Both the position numbers and the translations under genes were made by a program. Positions 7,561 to 15,045 of a stretch of 64,000 nucleotides of DNA are shown here, one piece after another (the stretch's first letter is position 1; the number at the start of each line of letters is the position of its first letter). Below the pieces are notes generated by a model, which was not told the DNA's origin, made no database searches, and saw only the letters and a list, made by a program, of their open reading frames with translations. Source of the DNA: Methylobacterium planeticum (GTDB taxonomy: Bacteria; Pseudomonadota; Alphaproteobacteria; Rhizobiales; Beijerinckiaceae); contig NZ_VZZJ01000026.1 of the NCBI RefSeq assembly GCF_008806345.1, positions 1 through 64,000 of the forward strand, read 5' to 3'.

Positions 7561-9046
7561 AACCGGGGACGCCCCGCCCAGGCACGCCCCGCCCAGGATC
7601 GCCCCGCCCAGGATCGCCCCGCCCAGGATCGCCCCGCCCGGGCCGCCCCCGCCGGAGCCGGCGCCAGCCGAGCACCGTGCCCGAGAGCGCCACCACGAGG
7701 GCGAGCGCGGTGAGCGACCAGAGGGCGAGGTCCCAGGCCGGGCGGTGGCGGATCAGGAGCGGCAGGTCGAGCCGGTGCAGGGCGGCGAAGAGCCAGCGCT
7801 GCACCCGTCCGCTCCGGTCGAGGCGGTCGAGGAGTTCGCCGGTCGCGGCGTCGACGTGGAACCAGGTCGCGGCCGGATCGTCGAAGACGAGCCGCAGCAC
7901 CGGCAGCACCCGGGCGTCGTGGTGGGCGTACCAGTAGGCGTCGTAGGCCGCGAGCCGCTCGATCCGGGCGAGCGCCGCCCCCGGCATCAGGCTCGGGGCG
8001 GCGGCCCGGATCGCGTCCGCGTCGACGGGGGGCGTCACGCTGCGCCCGCCCGCTCCGTCCGTCGCGACGAGGCGGGTCCGGCCGCCGAGGCGGAGGAGGC
8101 GCAGGCTGACCGTGCCGGGCGGGCTCGCCGCCTCGAGCGCCGCGCGGTCGGGACCCTCGCCGGGTGCCCCCGCGAAGCCCGCCCGCATCGCCGGCGTCGG
8201 GCTCGGGCCGGTGAACCAGCGGTTCGGGTTCATCGAGAGCCAGCCACTCGCCACGAAGCTCAGGATCGCGATCCCGCCGACGAGGCCGAACAGGTGGTGC
8301 CAGCGCGCGAAGCCCCGGTAGGGCGTGACGCTGCCGGAGCGGTAGGGCCGGCGCAGGCGCAGGCGCCAGACCCCGAGGACGAGCCCGCTGACGGCCCCCG
8401 CGATGCCGAGGCCGGAGACCCACAGCACCACGTCGCGCCAGAGCCCAGGCCGCGCCCGCAGGGGCGTCGGGTAGAGCCAGTGCGGCACGGCGCCGAGCCA
8501 GTTCCAGGCGCGCTCGCGCCGGGTGGTCTCCAGAACCAGCGCGCCGGTCGGCCCGGAGAAGTAGAGCTCGGTCCCCGCCGCGTCCCCGAGGCCGACGCGG
8601 CGCAGGGGGCGGTGCGGATCGTAGCGCCCGGGCACCGTCCACTGGTCGCGCTCCACGCTGTCGACGAAGGCCTCCGGGCCGGCCCCGAACCGGGCTCGGG
8701 CCAGCGCCAGGGCCGCCGCCTCGGTCAGCGCCGGCATCGGGGCGCCGGTCCGGGCCGAGAGGGTCCGGTGCCCGCCCTCCGGGTCGACGAGGCGGTAGAC
8801 CGGCTCGTCCCCCTGCATCTCGAGCGCGAGGGCGCCCGCCGCCGCGGGGGGCGCGACGGCGACCTCCGCGAAGGCGACGGGGGGCAGGGCGGCGAGGCGC
8901 TCCGCCTCGGTCAGGCCCGGGAAGGGCACGTACATTATCACGAGCCCCGACAGGAGCCACGTGAGGAAGAACAGGGCCGTGCCGATGCCGAGCCAGCGAT
9001 GGCCGAGGACGAGCCAGCGTTTGCCGGCCTTCGGGAGCGCGCGCAC
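7535..9046 (-). CDS. PepSY-TM iron-regulated membrane protein
   Basis: This 503-residue inner-membrane protein begins with a transmembrane helix (FFLTWLLSGLVIMYV) after the typical LVLGHRWLGIGTALF. It has periplasmic PepSY segments, a central pair of helices near 195-280 and a last helix near 440-460. Such proteins accompany siderophore receptors and are proposed to help reduce or handle metal chelates at the inner membrane. The start is GTG, 9 bp after the receptor's stop, so they form an operon. The C-terminus is a run of five-residue GRGDP/GRGVP repeats encoded by a 15-bp tandem repeat. Confidence 0.85.
   Translation of the reverse strand: MRALPKAGKRWLVLGHRWLGIGTALFFLTWLLSGLVIMYVPFPGLTEAERLAALPPVAFAEVAVAPPAAAGALALEMQGDEPVYRLVDPEGGHRTLSARTGAPMPALTEAAALALARARFGAGPEAFVDSVERDQWTVPGRYDPHRPLRRVGLGDAAGTELYFSGPTGALVLETTRRERAWNWLGAVPHWLYPTPLRARPGLWRDVVLWVSGLGIAGAVSGLVLGVWRLRLRRPYRSGSVTPYRGFARWHHLFGLVGGIAILSFVASGWLSMNPNRWFTGPSPTPAMRAGFAGAPGEGPDRAALEAASPPGTVSLRLLRLGGRTRLVATDGAGGRSVTPPVDADAIRAAAPSLMPGAALARIERLAAYDAYWYAHHDARVLPVLRLVFDDPAATWFHVDAATGELLDRLDRSGRVQRWLFAALHRLDLPLLIRHRPAWDLALWSLTALALVVALSGTVLGWRRLRRGRPGRGDPGRGDPGRGDPGRGVPGRGVPGFSASGTPG
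7571..7640. repeat. 15-bp tandem repeat encoding the PepSY protein tail
   Basis: GCCCCGCCCAGGATC occurs exactly at 7586, 7601 and 7616, with diverged copies on both sides. It begins just after the DUF938 stop and is translated on the other strand as the C-terminal GRGDP repeats of the membrane protein. The unit is a multiple of three, so copy-number changes would not shift the frame. Confidence 0.9.
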
Positions 9047-9055
9047 CGGCCCGGC

Positions 9056-11233
9056 TCAGAAGGCCGTCGTGAAGGCGACCTCGAAGGAGCGCGGGCGCCC
9101 GAGGATCCAGTTGGTGCCGGCCCCGTCCACCGCGTTGCCGCTGACGGCGTAGACCCTGTCGAGGAGGTTGTAGACGCGCAGGGACAGGCGCGAGCCCGGG
9201 CTCACCTGATGGTCGAGACCGAGATGGACCAGGGCGTAGTCCGGCCGCCGGGCGGTGTTGCCGAAATCGCTGTAGGTCTCGCCGACATACTGCACCCCGA
9301 CCCGGGCCTCCCAGGCGGGCCGGAAGGCGTAGTTGAGCCAGAGATTGGCGACCCGCTCGGGCACGTCGATGGGCTGGCGCCCGGCATAGGAGACCACCGC
9401 GCCGTTCACCGACTGGTTGAACTCGTCGTACTGCGCGTGGAGGAGCGCCAGGTTCGCGTCGATGCGCCAGGCCGGGTTGATCTGGAACGAGAGCGCCGCC
9501 TCGACGCCTTGCGAGGATTGCCGGCCGACCTGCGTGCTGATCCCGGCCTGCCCCGGCACCGCCGAGACCAGGTTGTCCTTGACGATGCGGTAGCCCGCGA
9601 GCGTCCACTCGGCGGCCCCGCCCCAGAACAGGCCCTTGGCCCCGACCTCGACCTGCTGACCCGTCGAGAGCTCGAAGCCCGCGAGGCTCTGCGACAGGGT
9701 GATGAGGCTGCCGACCGGGTCCACCGCGGTGGCGTATTGCGCGTAGAGCGCGGTCTCGGGCGTCGGGTTGTAGACGGCGCCGAAGCGGTAGCTCACCGCC
9801 GTGAAGGTGCGCTCGAAGCTCCCCCCGGTGATCAGGTCGGTCCGCTGCAGGCTCGGTACGTCGTAGCGCACGCCCGCGAGCAGCGAGAGCCGGTCGGACA
9901 GGACCAGCCGGTCCTCGGCGAAGACGGAGGCCTGCCGGGTCTGGGTCGCGTATTTCGGCAGGGTGCCGGCGAGGTTGAGGAAGGTCCCCGGGTCGTAGGC
10001 GAGGGGGCTCACGCTGGTCTCGCCGCCATAGGGCGCGTTGTTGGTGTGGCGGAACGCGATGGCGTTGACGTCGAAACCCGCCAGGAACTCGTTGCGGAAG
10101 CCCAGGACCTCGCCCCGGACGGCCGCGTCGAAGCGGTTCCCGATCTGCTCCTGCTGGTGATAGATCTCGATGTAGTCGGAGCGGTCGATGAGGCCGGTCT
10201 GGCGGTTGAAGGCGTATTGCTCCACGTCGCGCCAGTGGCGCCGGCTCTGCAGCCGGTAGGCGGTGTTGCGGATCGTGATGTCGGCGGTGGGCGTCCACTC
10301 GGCCTTCAGCTGGGTCCAGTTGTCGGTCCAGGTGATCTTCGCGTCGCGCACGTTGTAATTGTTGAAGCGCAGCGCATCGAGGATGCGGCCCTGGACCAGG
10401 GGCGTGCCCCAGTAGCGGGCCGGCTCCTGGTAGCCGAGATCGTGGCTGAGGGTGATGTCGAGGTCGGGGGTGGCCCTGAGCGTCACCGCGCCCGAGACCG
10501 CGAGGTTGCGGAAGTCGCCCTCCGGGGCGATCCAGCCCCCGGCCCGGTTGCCGCTGACGTTGAGACGGTAGGCCAGCGATTCGCCGATCGGACCGCCGGA
10601 ATCGACGGCGAGGCGCGCGATCCCGTCCGAGCCGAGAACGGCCCGGGCCTCGTTCAGAGGCGTGAAGACCGGCTTCTTCGTCACCACGTTGACGACGCCC
10701 CCGATGGCGCCGTCCCCGTAGAGCACGGAGGCCGGGCCGCGCAGCACCTCGATGCGCTCGATGTTCCAGGTATCGAACGGGAAGGTGACGGTGCCGGCGC
10801 CGACGTAGAGCCGGGTGCCGTCGTAGAGCTGCTGGATCGAGTTCGGGCCGGCGAAGCCCCGGGCCGTGAAGGCGCCGTTGCCGTTCCCCGGGGAGGCGAT
10901 CGTGGTGATGCCGGTGGCGTTCTGGGTCACCGCCTCCACCACGGTGTTCTGGCCGCGCAGGCGCGCGGTCTCCCCCGCGATCACGTCGACGCTCGCGGGC
11001 GTCTCGAGGGGCGTCAGGCCGAGGCGGCTGGCGCCCCGGTCGGGGGTGCGCAGGTTGAGCCCGGTCGGCGCGGTGCCCGACCCCGCGACCGAGAGGGTGT
11101 CGAGGGTGACGCCGGCGGGCCCGCCTTCCTCGGCGCGGGCCTCCGCGAGGCAGCCGGAGGCGAGCAGGAAGGTGAGCGCGCGTGCGGGGGCGTTCCGGCC
11201 GCGGGACCGGTGGGAGCGGGATGCGATGGACAT
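9056..11233 (-). CDS. TonB-dependent siderophore-type outer membrane receptor
   Basis: This 725-residue protein is an outer-membrane beta-barrel importer energised by TonB. After a signal peptide comes a plug domain with ETPASVDVIAGETARLRGQN and RIEVLRGPASVLYGDGAIGG. A 22-strand-type barrel follows, with the siderophore-receptor YAQYATAVDPVGS segment, and the protein ends in the aromatic VAFTTAF required for barrel insertion. The family is the FhuE/FecA-like siderophore receptors, so ferric siderophore uptake is the default guess. However, a cobalamin riboswitch lies about 310 bp upstream in the same orientation, which suggests a cobalt or corrinoid ligand. It is the first gene of an operon with the PepSY protein. 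Confidence 0.88.
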   Translation of the reverse strand: MSIASRSHRSRGRNAPARALTFLLASGCLAEARAEEGGPAGVTLDTLSVAGSGTAPTGLNLRTPDRGASRLGLTPLETPASVDVIAGETARLRGQNTVVEAVTQNATGITTIASPGNGNGAFTARGFAGPNSIQQLYDGTRLYVGAGTVTFPFDTWNIERIEVLRGPASVLYGDGAIGGVVNVVTKKPVFTPLNEARAVLGSDGIARLAVDSGGPIGESLAYRLNVSGNRAGGWIAPEGDFRNLAVSGAVTLRATPDLDITLSHDLGYQEPARYWGTPLVQGRILDALRFNNYNVRDAKITWTDNWTQLKAEWTPTADITIRNTAYRLQSRRHWRDVEQYAFNRQTGLIDRSDYIEIYHQQEQIGNRFDAAVRGEVLGFRNEFLAGFDVNAIAFRHTNNAPYGGETSVSPLAYDPGTFLNLAGTLPKYATQTRQASVFAEDRLVLSDRLSLLAGVRYDVPSLQRTDLITGGSFERTFTAVSYRFGAVYNPTPETALYAQYATAVDPVGSLITLSQSLAGFELSTGQQVEVGAKGLFWGGAAEWTLAGYRIVKDNLVSAVPGQAGISTQVGRQSSQGVEAALSFQINPAWRIDANLALLHAQYDEFNQSVNGAVVSYAGRQPIDVPERVANLWLNYAFRPAWEARVGVQYVGETYSDFGNTARRPDYALVHLGLDHQVSPGSRLSLRVYNLLDRVYAVSGNAVDGAGTNWILGRPRSFEVAFTTAF

Positions 11234-11282
11234 GGTTCGGCGGGGATCGACCTTCGGAGCGCGGCAGCCGGCCCGAGACCTA

Positions 11283-11311
11283 GCGCAAATGTAACTTTGT
11301 TACAATTGCGC
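11283..11311. promoter_or_regulatory. 29-bp near-perfect palindrome upstream of the TonB receptor
   Basis: GCGCAAATGTAAC (11283-11295), a TTT centre, then GTTACAATTGCGC (11299-11311). Twelve of thirteen positions pair. It lies 50 bp before the receptor start and about 235 bp after the riboswitch. It could be a repressor operator (core TGTAAC-N3-GTTACA) or an RNA hairpin in the leader. No T-run follows, so termination is less likely. I do not recognise the cognate regulator. Confidence 0.7.
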
Positions 11312-11546
11312 TCCGAACGCCCGGTCCGGCCCGGTCCGGCCGCGCCGGGGCCGGCCGCGCGGGGCGGCACGGCGCGGGGACGCGCGGGGGCGGGCAGGGG
11401 CCTTGCGGCGGAAACGGACATGGGCTCGTGCGGAACGGGCTCGGCAGTGGCACGTCACCGCGAACGAGGCCGGCCGGCACGCCGCTTCCGGCGCAGGGCT
11501 CGACACCCGTCAGGACACCCCGCCCGACGCGCTTCGCGTGTGACCA

Positions 11547-11722
11547 CGGCTGACGGCAGGTCTCCTGGCTCGCGGGTCGCTGCCCCTCATCGTCTTCCCA
11601 GGCCGATCCGCCCAGTGACGTGTTGATGGAGGCTCGCCGCTCACAGTTGCGGGGGCAGCCGCGGCCTCGGAGCAAGCTCCTCACCGCGTTCCCTTTTGAT
11701 CCTCGATGAGGAACCGTCCGGC
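11547..11722 (-). promoter_or_regulatory. Cobalamin riboswitch
   Basis: Read on the minus strand the element shows the class landmarks in order: AAAAGGGAACGCGGTGAGGA, then CGCGGCTGCCCCCGCAACTG, then the CACTGGG segment, CCTGGGAAGACG and the closing B12-box region GAGCCAGGAGACCTGCC. It binds adenosylcobalamin or a related corrinoid in the nascent mRNA and usually shuts off downstream expression. The next gene in its direction is the TonB receptor, 313 bp further on. The fold assignment is confident; the boundaries are approximate. Confidence 0.92.
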
Positions 11723-11819
11723 GCAAGCTAGGCCGTAGAGGGCGGCCGCGTCAACGCGCGACGGCCCGGCGGTGCCCGGAAAGGTGGGGATTGGCAGGAA
11801 CCGCCCGCCGCTCCGCGCA

Positions 11820-11853
11820 TTGACTGTTCATTGGAGTTGTTCTAATTAAGAAC
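11820..11853 (+). promoter_or_regulatory. Sigma-70-like promoter with inverted repeat over the -10
   Basis: TTGACT (11820-11825) and TAATTA (11843-11848) are 17 bp apart. The inverted repeat GTTCT-N5-AGAAC (11839-11853) covers the -10 element, so a repressor could sit there. The Cys-rich small protein gene starts 56 bp downstream. Confidence 0.5.
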
Positions 11854-11909
11854 TGTACGGAATCGACGGGCCCCGAGGGCCCGCAGCCCACCATACGGAG
11901 ATCAGACCC

Positions 11910-12119
11910 ATGGCCACCTCCCAGAACGCCGCCTGCCAGAGCTGCCGCTTCTTCGACGACCACAAGCTGAACGGCGCCACCGCCATGGGCGACGAGGGCC
12001 TCTGCCGCTTCAACCCGCCGGTGAGCCAGCCGGCTCCCGAGTCGAAGGGCCTGTGGCCGGTGGTGGCCGCGCAGGATTGGTGCGGTCACTTCACCGCCGA
12101 GATGACCGCCGCCGAGTGA
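11910..12119 (+). CDS. Small cysteine-rich protein, 69 aa
   Basis: This 69-residue protein has four cysteines in the order C-x2-C, then GLCRFNPP, then DWCGHF, with conserved aromatic residues beside them (CQSCRFF, WPVVAAQDWC). The spacing suggests a bound metal or a small Fe-S cluster. The CxxC...C...WC pattern is reminiscent of high-potential iron-sulfur proteins, although it lacks a signal peptide. The function is unknown. It has its own promoter and is followed by a strong terminator, so it is a single-gene transcript. Confidence 0.75.
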   Translation: MATSQNAACQSCRFFDDHKLNGATAMGDEGLCRFNPPVSQPAPESKGLWPVVAAQDWCGHFTAEMTAAE

Positions 12120-12145
12120 TCGGCATCCGGATCGGATCCGGGCGG

Positions 12146-12176
12146 AAGGGCCGGCGCAGGCGCGCCGGCCCTTTTT
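12146..12176 (+). terminator. Rho-independent terminator after the Cys-rich gene
   Basis: AAGGGCCGGCG (12146-12156) pairs perfectly with CGCCGGCCCTT (12163-12173) around a 6-nt loop, and five Ts close the structure. It begins 26 bp after the stop codon. Confidence 0.9.
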
Positions 12177-12386
12177 CGCGTCCGGGACAGGCCGGCGTCC
12201 CGGGCGGGTCCGCCCGCCGGGAGCGTACCGCCGCGCCCTGGCGGCGGGATTGGCGGATTGGCGACACGCCTCGGTCATGATCCGGTCACCTTCGCGGACG
12301 ATGGCGGGGCCTTGACGGGAGCGGCGTCGCGTCGGCGGTGCCGTCTCCGCTGCCGCCTCGCGGCTCGGTGCGATGGGAGTTCTCGT

Positions 12387-13046
12387 ATGACGTTTCGACG
12401 GATCGGCGCTGTTGGCGGACGCGTGGCCGCGCCGCTCATCGCCCTCGCGGCCCTGACCGGGCTCGCCCAGGCGGCGGCCCCGGCCGACCCGAGCGGCACC
12501 TGGCTGACGGAGGACGGGCGCGCCCGCATCCGCATCGAGAAATGCGGCCCGCAGGAGAAGAGCGTCTGCGGCTTCGTGGTCTGGCTCAAGGTCCCGCTGA
12601 ACGACAAGGGCCAGCCCCGGGTCGACTTCAAGAACCCCGACCCGAAGAAGCAGGCCCGGCCCTCCCTCGGCCACCAGCTCATCATGGGCCTGAAGCCGAA
12701 CGCCGATGCCCGCTACGAGGGCAAGATCTACAACGCCGACGAGGGCAAGTTCTACGACGTCACGATCTGGACCGAGCAGCCGACCGAGCTCTCGATCCGC
12801 GGCTGCATGCTGGCGATCCTGTGCGGCTCGCAGACCTGGAGCCGCGTGACCGACACGGCGCTCGGCCAGCTCACCGGCCCCACCAACGGCCCGGGCGGCC
12901 CCCGCACCGACGCCGAGTGGGCCCCGAAGCCCGCCGCGGCCGCGTCCGTCCCCGGCACCACCGGCACGGCGGCCCAGGCGGCCAAGCCCGCCCCGAAGCC
13001 GGCGGCCCCGAAGACCGCCACCCCGACCGCTCCCCCTCAGGAGTGA
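12387..13046 (+). CDS. DUF2147 secreted protein
   Basis: This 219-residue protein has a cleavable signal peptide (residues 1-25, ending GLAQAAA) and then the DUF2147 domain: PSGTWLTEDGRARIRIEKCG, a central WLKVPLNDKG and RGCMLAILCGSQTWSRV. Four cysteines in the mature part suggest two periplasmic disulfides. The C-terminus is a low-complexity Pro/Ala/Lys tail. The role is unknown; structurally known DUF2147 proteins are lipocalin-like and may bind small ligands. I chose the ATG at 12387 because it places the signal peptide correctly. Confidence 0.8.
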   Translation: MTFRRIGAVGGRVAAPLIALAALTGLAQAAAPADPSGTWLTEDGRARIRIEKCGPQEKSVCGFVVWLKVPLNDKGQPRVDFKNPDPKKQARPSLGHQLIMGLKPNADARYEGKIYNADEGKFYDVTIWTEQPTELSIRGCMLAILCGSQTWSRVTDTALGQLTGPTNGPGGPRTDAEWAPKPAAAASVPGTTGTAAQAAKPAPKPAAPKTATPTAPPQE

Positions 13047-13248
13047 GCCCCGCGCGTCCTGCTCAAGGCGGGACGCGACCACCGCCAGAGCCCCCCGCAA
13101 CGCCCCCGCCGCACCGGGACAAGTGAGGCGGGCCGACCGCAATCGATAGGCGTTCGACGCGCTCGCGCTCGGCTCCGGCGCCAGCCATCCGCCCTCTGCT
13201 CACCCCGTGCGCGCCGAGCGGAGGCGCGAGTCCGGCGCGCCGTGCCTC

Positions 13249-13581
13249 TCACGTCGCGCCGGACAAGTCCTGGTCGCTGGCGATGATCTCGAGCGTGCGC
13301 AGGATGGCAAGGCCGATCGCGTCGGCCTCGACCCGGCCCTCCGGCGTCGGCGGCAGAACGGCGACCGTCTCGACATCGTCAAGCGCGCAGGCGCCGACGA
13401 ACACCCGGAACACGAGCCCTTCCGGCCCGGTGTCGTCCTGCACGAGGCCGACCCGGTAGCCGGCCTCTTCACCGTAAAGCGCGAGCGCCTCGACCACCTG
13501 TGCATCGACCATCTGCGCATCGTCGGCTGCGGGCTCGTTGCGGCGCTTGCCGCCGAAATCTGGGCGAATGACGTTGCTCAT
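13249..13581 (-). CDS. Conserved hypothetical protein, 110 aa
   Basis: The protein starts MSNVIRPDFGGKRR and continues as a compact alpha/beta domain ending in a helix (ADAIGLAILRTLEIIASDQD). The basic N-terminus followed by an acidic linker is familiar from small uncharacterised alphaproteobacterial proteins. There is no signal peptide, membrane segment or known catalytic motif. It stands alone next to the insertion sequence, and its function is unknown. Confidence 0.6.
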   Translation of the reverse strand: MSNVIRPDFGGKRRNEPAADDAQMVDAQVVEALALYGEEAGYRVGLVQDDTGPEGLVFRVFVGACALDDVETVAVLPPTPEGRVEADAIGLAILRTLEIIASDQDLSGAT

Positions 13582-13766
13582 GCGCGCCTTCTATCGCGGT
13601 CAGCGCCCAGGTGATGCCGCCGGCATCAACTTTCAACTGCGGCAGCGTGCCGAGCGTCGATGTCGGGACGCCCCGGCACCATCCGATCGGGGGCGATGCG
13701 GGGCGGCGGCGGCAGGCCGCCGGTCCAGCCGTCCAGCATCCCTGAGGGTTCGTCAGGGAGATCGCC

Positions 13767-14114
13767 ATGGCCCGTGCCTGCAGCCATGATCTGCGTGTTC
13801 GCGTCCTGGACGCGGTGGGCGCCGGTCTGTCCCGCCGGGCCGCGGCCCTGCGCTATCGGGTCGGCATCGCCACGGTGATCCGCTGGGCCGCGCACGCGAC
13901 GACGACAGGAGAGACGCGGGCTCAGCGTCAGGGCCGCCCATCCGGCTCCACGCTCGACGTGCACGAAGCCTTCCTGCTCGCCCTCACCGAAGAGAAGGAC
14001 GCCATCACGCTCGCCGAGATGCAGGAGCGCCTGCGTGCCGAGCGCAGCGTATCGGTCGGATTGGGCACGCTCTGGCGGTTCTTCGCCCGCCGGGCGGTGA
14101 CGTGGAAACGGTGA
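13767..14114 (+). CDS. IS630 transposase, N-terminal DNA-binding part
   Basis: This 115-residue product carries the helix-turn-helix region (LRVRVLDAVGAGLSRRAAAL and YRVGIATVIRWA) and a second winged-helix-like part (GRPSGSTLDVHEAFLLAL). It ends at a stop just before the catalytic half starts in another frame. The junction has a near-duplicate of GTGACGTGGA and an A-rich run (GAGAAAAAG). Either a programmed frameshift or a duplication that broke the gene could explain it. Confidence 0.8.
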   Translation: MARACSHDLRVRVLDAVGAGLSRRAAALRYRVGIATVIRWAAHATTTGETRAQRQGRPSGSTLDVHEAFLLALTEEKDAITLAEMQERLRAERSVSVGLGTLWRFFARRAVTWKR

Positions 14115-14115
14115 C

Positions 14116-14766
14116 GTGGAGAAAAAGTCAGCGCACGCGGCCGAGCAGGCTCGCCCGGACGTGGCCGCAGCGCGCGAGGCGTGGTTTGCCGCGCAGCCCG
14201 ACCTCGATCCCGAGCGCCTGATCTTCGTCGACGAGACGGGGCTGTCCACCCGCATGGCGCGCCTGCGCGGTCGCTGTGCCCGCGGTCAGCGCCTCCGCTC
14301 GGGCATCCCGCATGGCCATTGGCTCACGACGACCTTCGTGGCGGGCCTGCGCCTGTCGGGGATGAGCGCGCCGATGGTCCTCGACGGTCCCATGACGCGG
14401 GACTGGTTCCTCGCCTACGTCGAGCAGGTGCTCGCCCCGACCCTCAGGCCCGGCGACACCGTCATCCTCGACAACCTCCCCGCCCACAAGGGCGCAGCGA
14501 TCGAGGCCGCCATCGCGGCGCGCGGAGCACGGCTTCGCTTCCTGCCGCCGTACTCGCCCGACTTCAATCCGATCAGGGGATACCCCAATCGACCTGTCGA
14601 TTGGGGACCCCCTCAGATGGCCTTCGCCAAGCTCAAGGCGCTGCTGCGCAAGGCGGCCGAGCGCACGGTCGAGCGGCTCTGGACTGCCGTCGGCGATCTG
14701 CTCGACGCCTTCACGCCAGCCGAGTGCGCCAACTACTGCGCCGCCGCCTGTTACGAGCCGAATTAG
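14116..14766 (+). pseudogene. IS630 transposase, catalytic part with insertion
   Basis: This frame carries the DDE catalytic core: LIFVDETGLSTRM (first Asp), then TVILDNLPAHKG (second Asp), then YSPDFNPI. In normal relatives the last motif continues directly as E-M-A-F-A-K-L-K. Here thirteen extra codons sit between the Ile and that stretch, and the codon for the third acidic residue (Glu) has become CAG (Gln). The third catalytic acid therefore appears lost, so I call it a pseudogene even though the frame stays open. Confidence 0.75.
14575..14613. repeat. 39-bp palindromic element inserted in the transposase
   Basis: CCCCAATCGAC (14583-14593) and GTCGATTGGGG (14596-14606) form a perfect 11-bp inverted repeat with a 2-nt centre. 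Outer AGGGG and CCCCT arms add further pairing. The element is a multiple of three, adds thirteen codons without a stop, and falls exactly at the conserved FNPI/EMAF junction. It therefore looks like a mobile palindromic mini-repeat. Confidence 0.8.
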
Positions 14767-15045
14767 GTGGAAAATGCTCTAATTGTTATTTTTCGTGGTA
14801 TAAGATAATGCGTTTTCGCAAATGATGTGGTATTACCAATAATGTATCCCGCATAATTTCGCAGCTTGACTGACGTCGATTTCAGGACCCGTGACTAGAC
14901 TTTCTCTGAAGCCTCACTTCCGTCGATGATGGGCGTTCCGGCCGCGTTTTCGATGTGGATAGGACCGCATGCGCCTGGTTGGCGCCGCCGGTTGCCGAGG
15001 CAACGAGGCCAGCCTTCAGCGGGACGCCCGCAGTCCCGAGCGCTC

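Larger units (their letters stand above)
13767..14766 (+). mobile_element. IS630-family insertion sequence, frameshifted
   Basis: Two adjacent frames encode the N- and C-terminal halves of an IS630 (Tc1/mariner-like) transposase. A possible right end is the AT-rich sequence just after the stop (GGTGGAAAATGCTC, 14767-14780). I could not find a matching inverted copy on the left, so the boundaries are uncertain and the left end may be lost. A 39-bp palindromic sequence interrupts the second frame. The copy is probably inactive. Confidence 0.8.

Noticed and set aside
7571..7640. Rho-independent terminator array after DUF938
   Set aside because: The repeats have no T-runs and are translated as the tail of the convergent membrane protein.
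11280..11726. 148-residue frame through the riboswitch leader
   Set aside because: It overlaps the structured B12 riboswitch and has no recognisable domain.
13582..13766. Left terminal inverted repeat of the IS630 copy
   Set aside because: I searched for a match to the right-end sequence AAAATGCTC and found none, so no left boundary is claimed.
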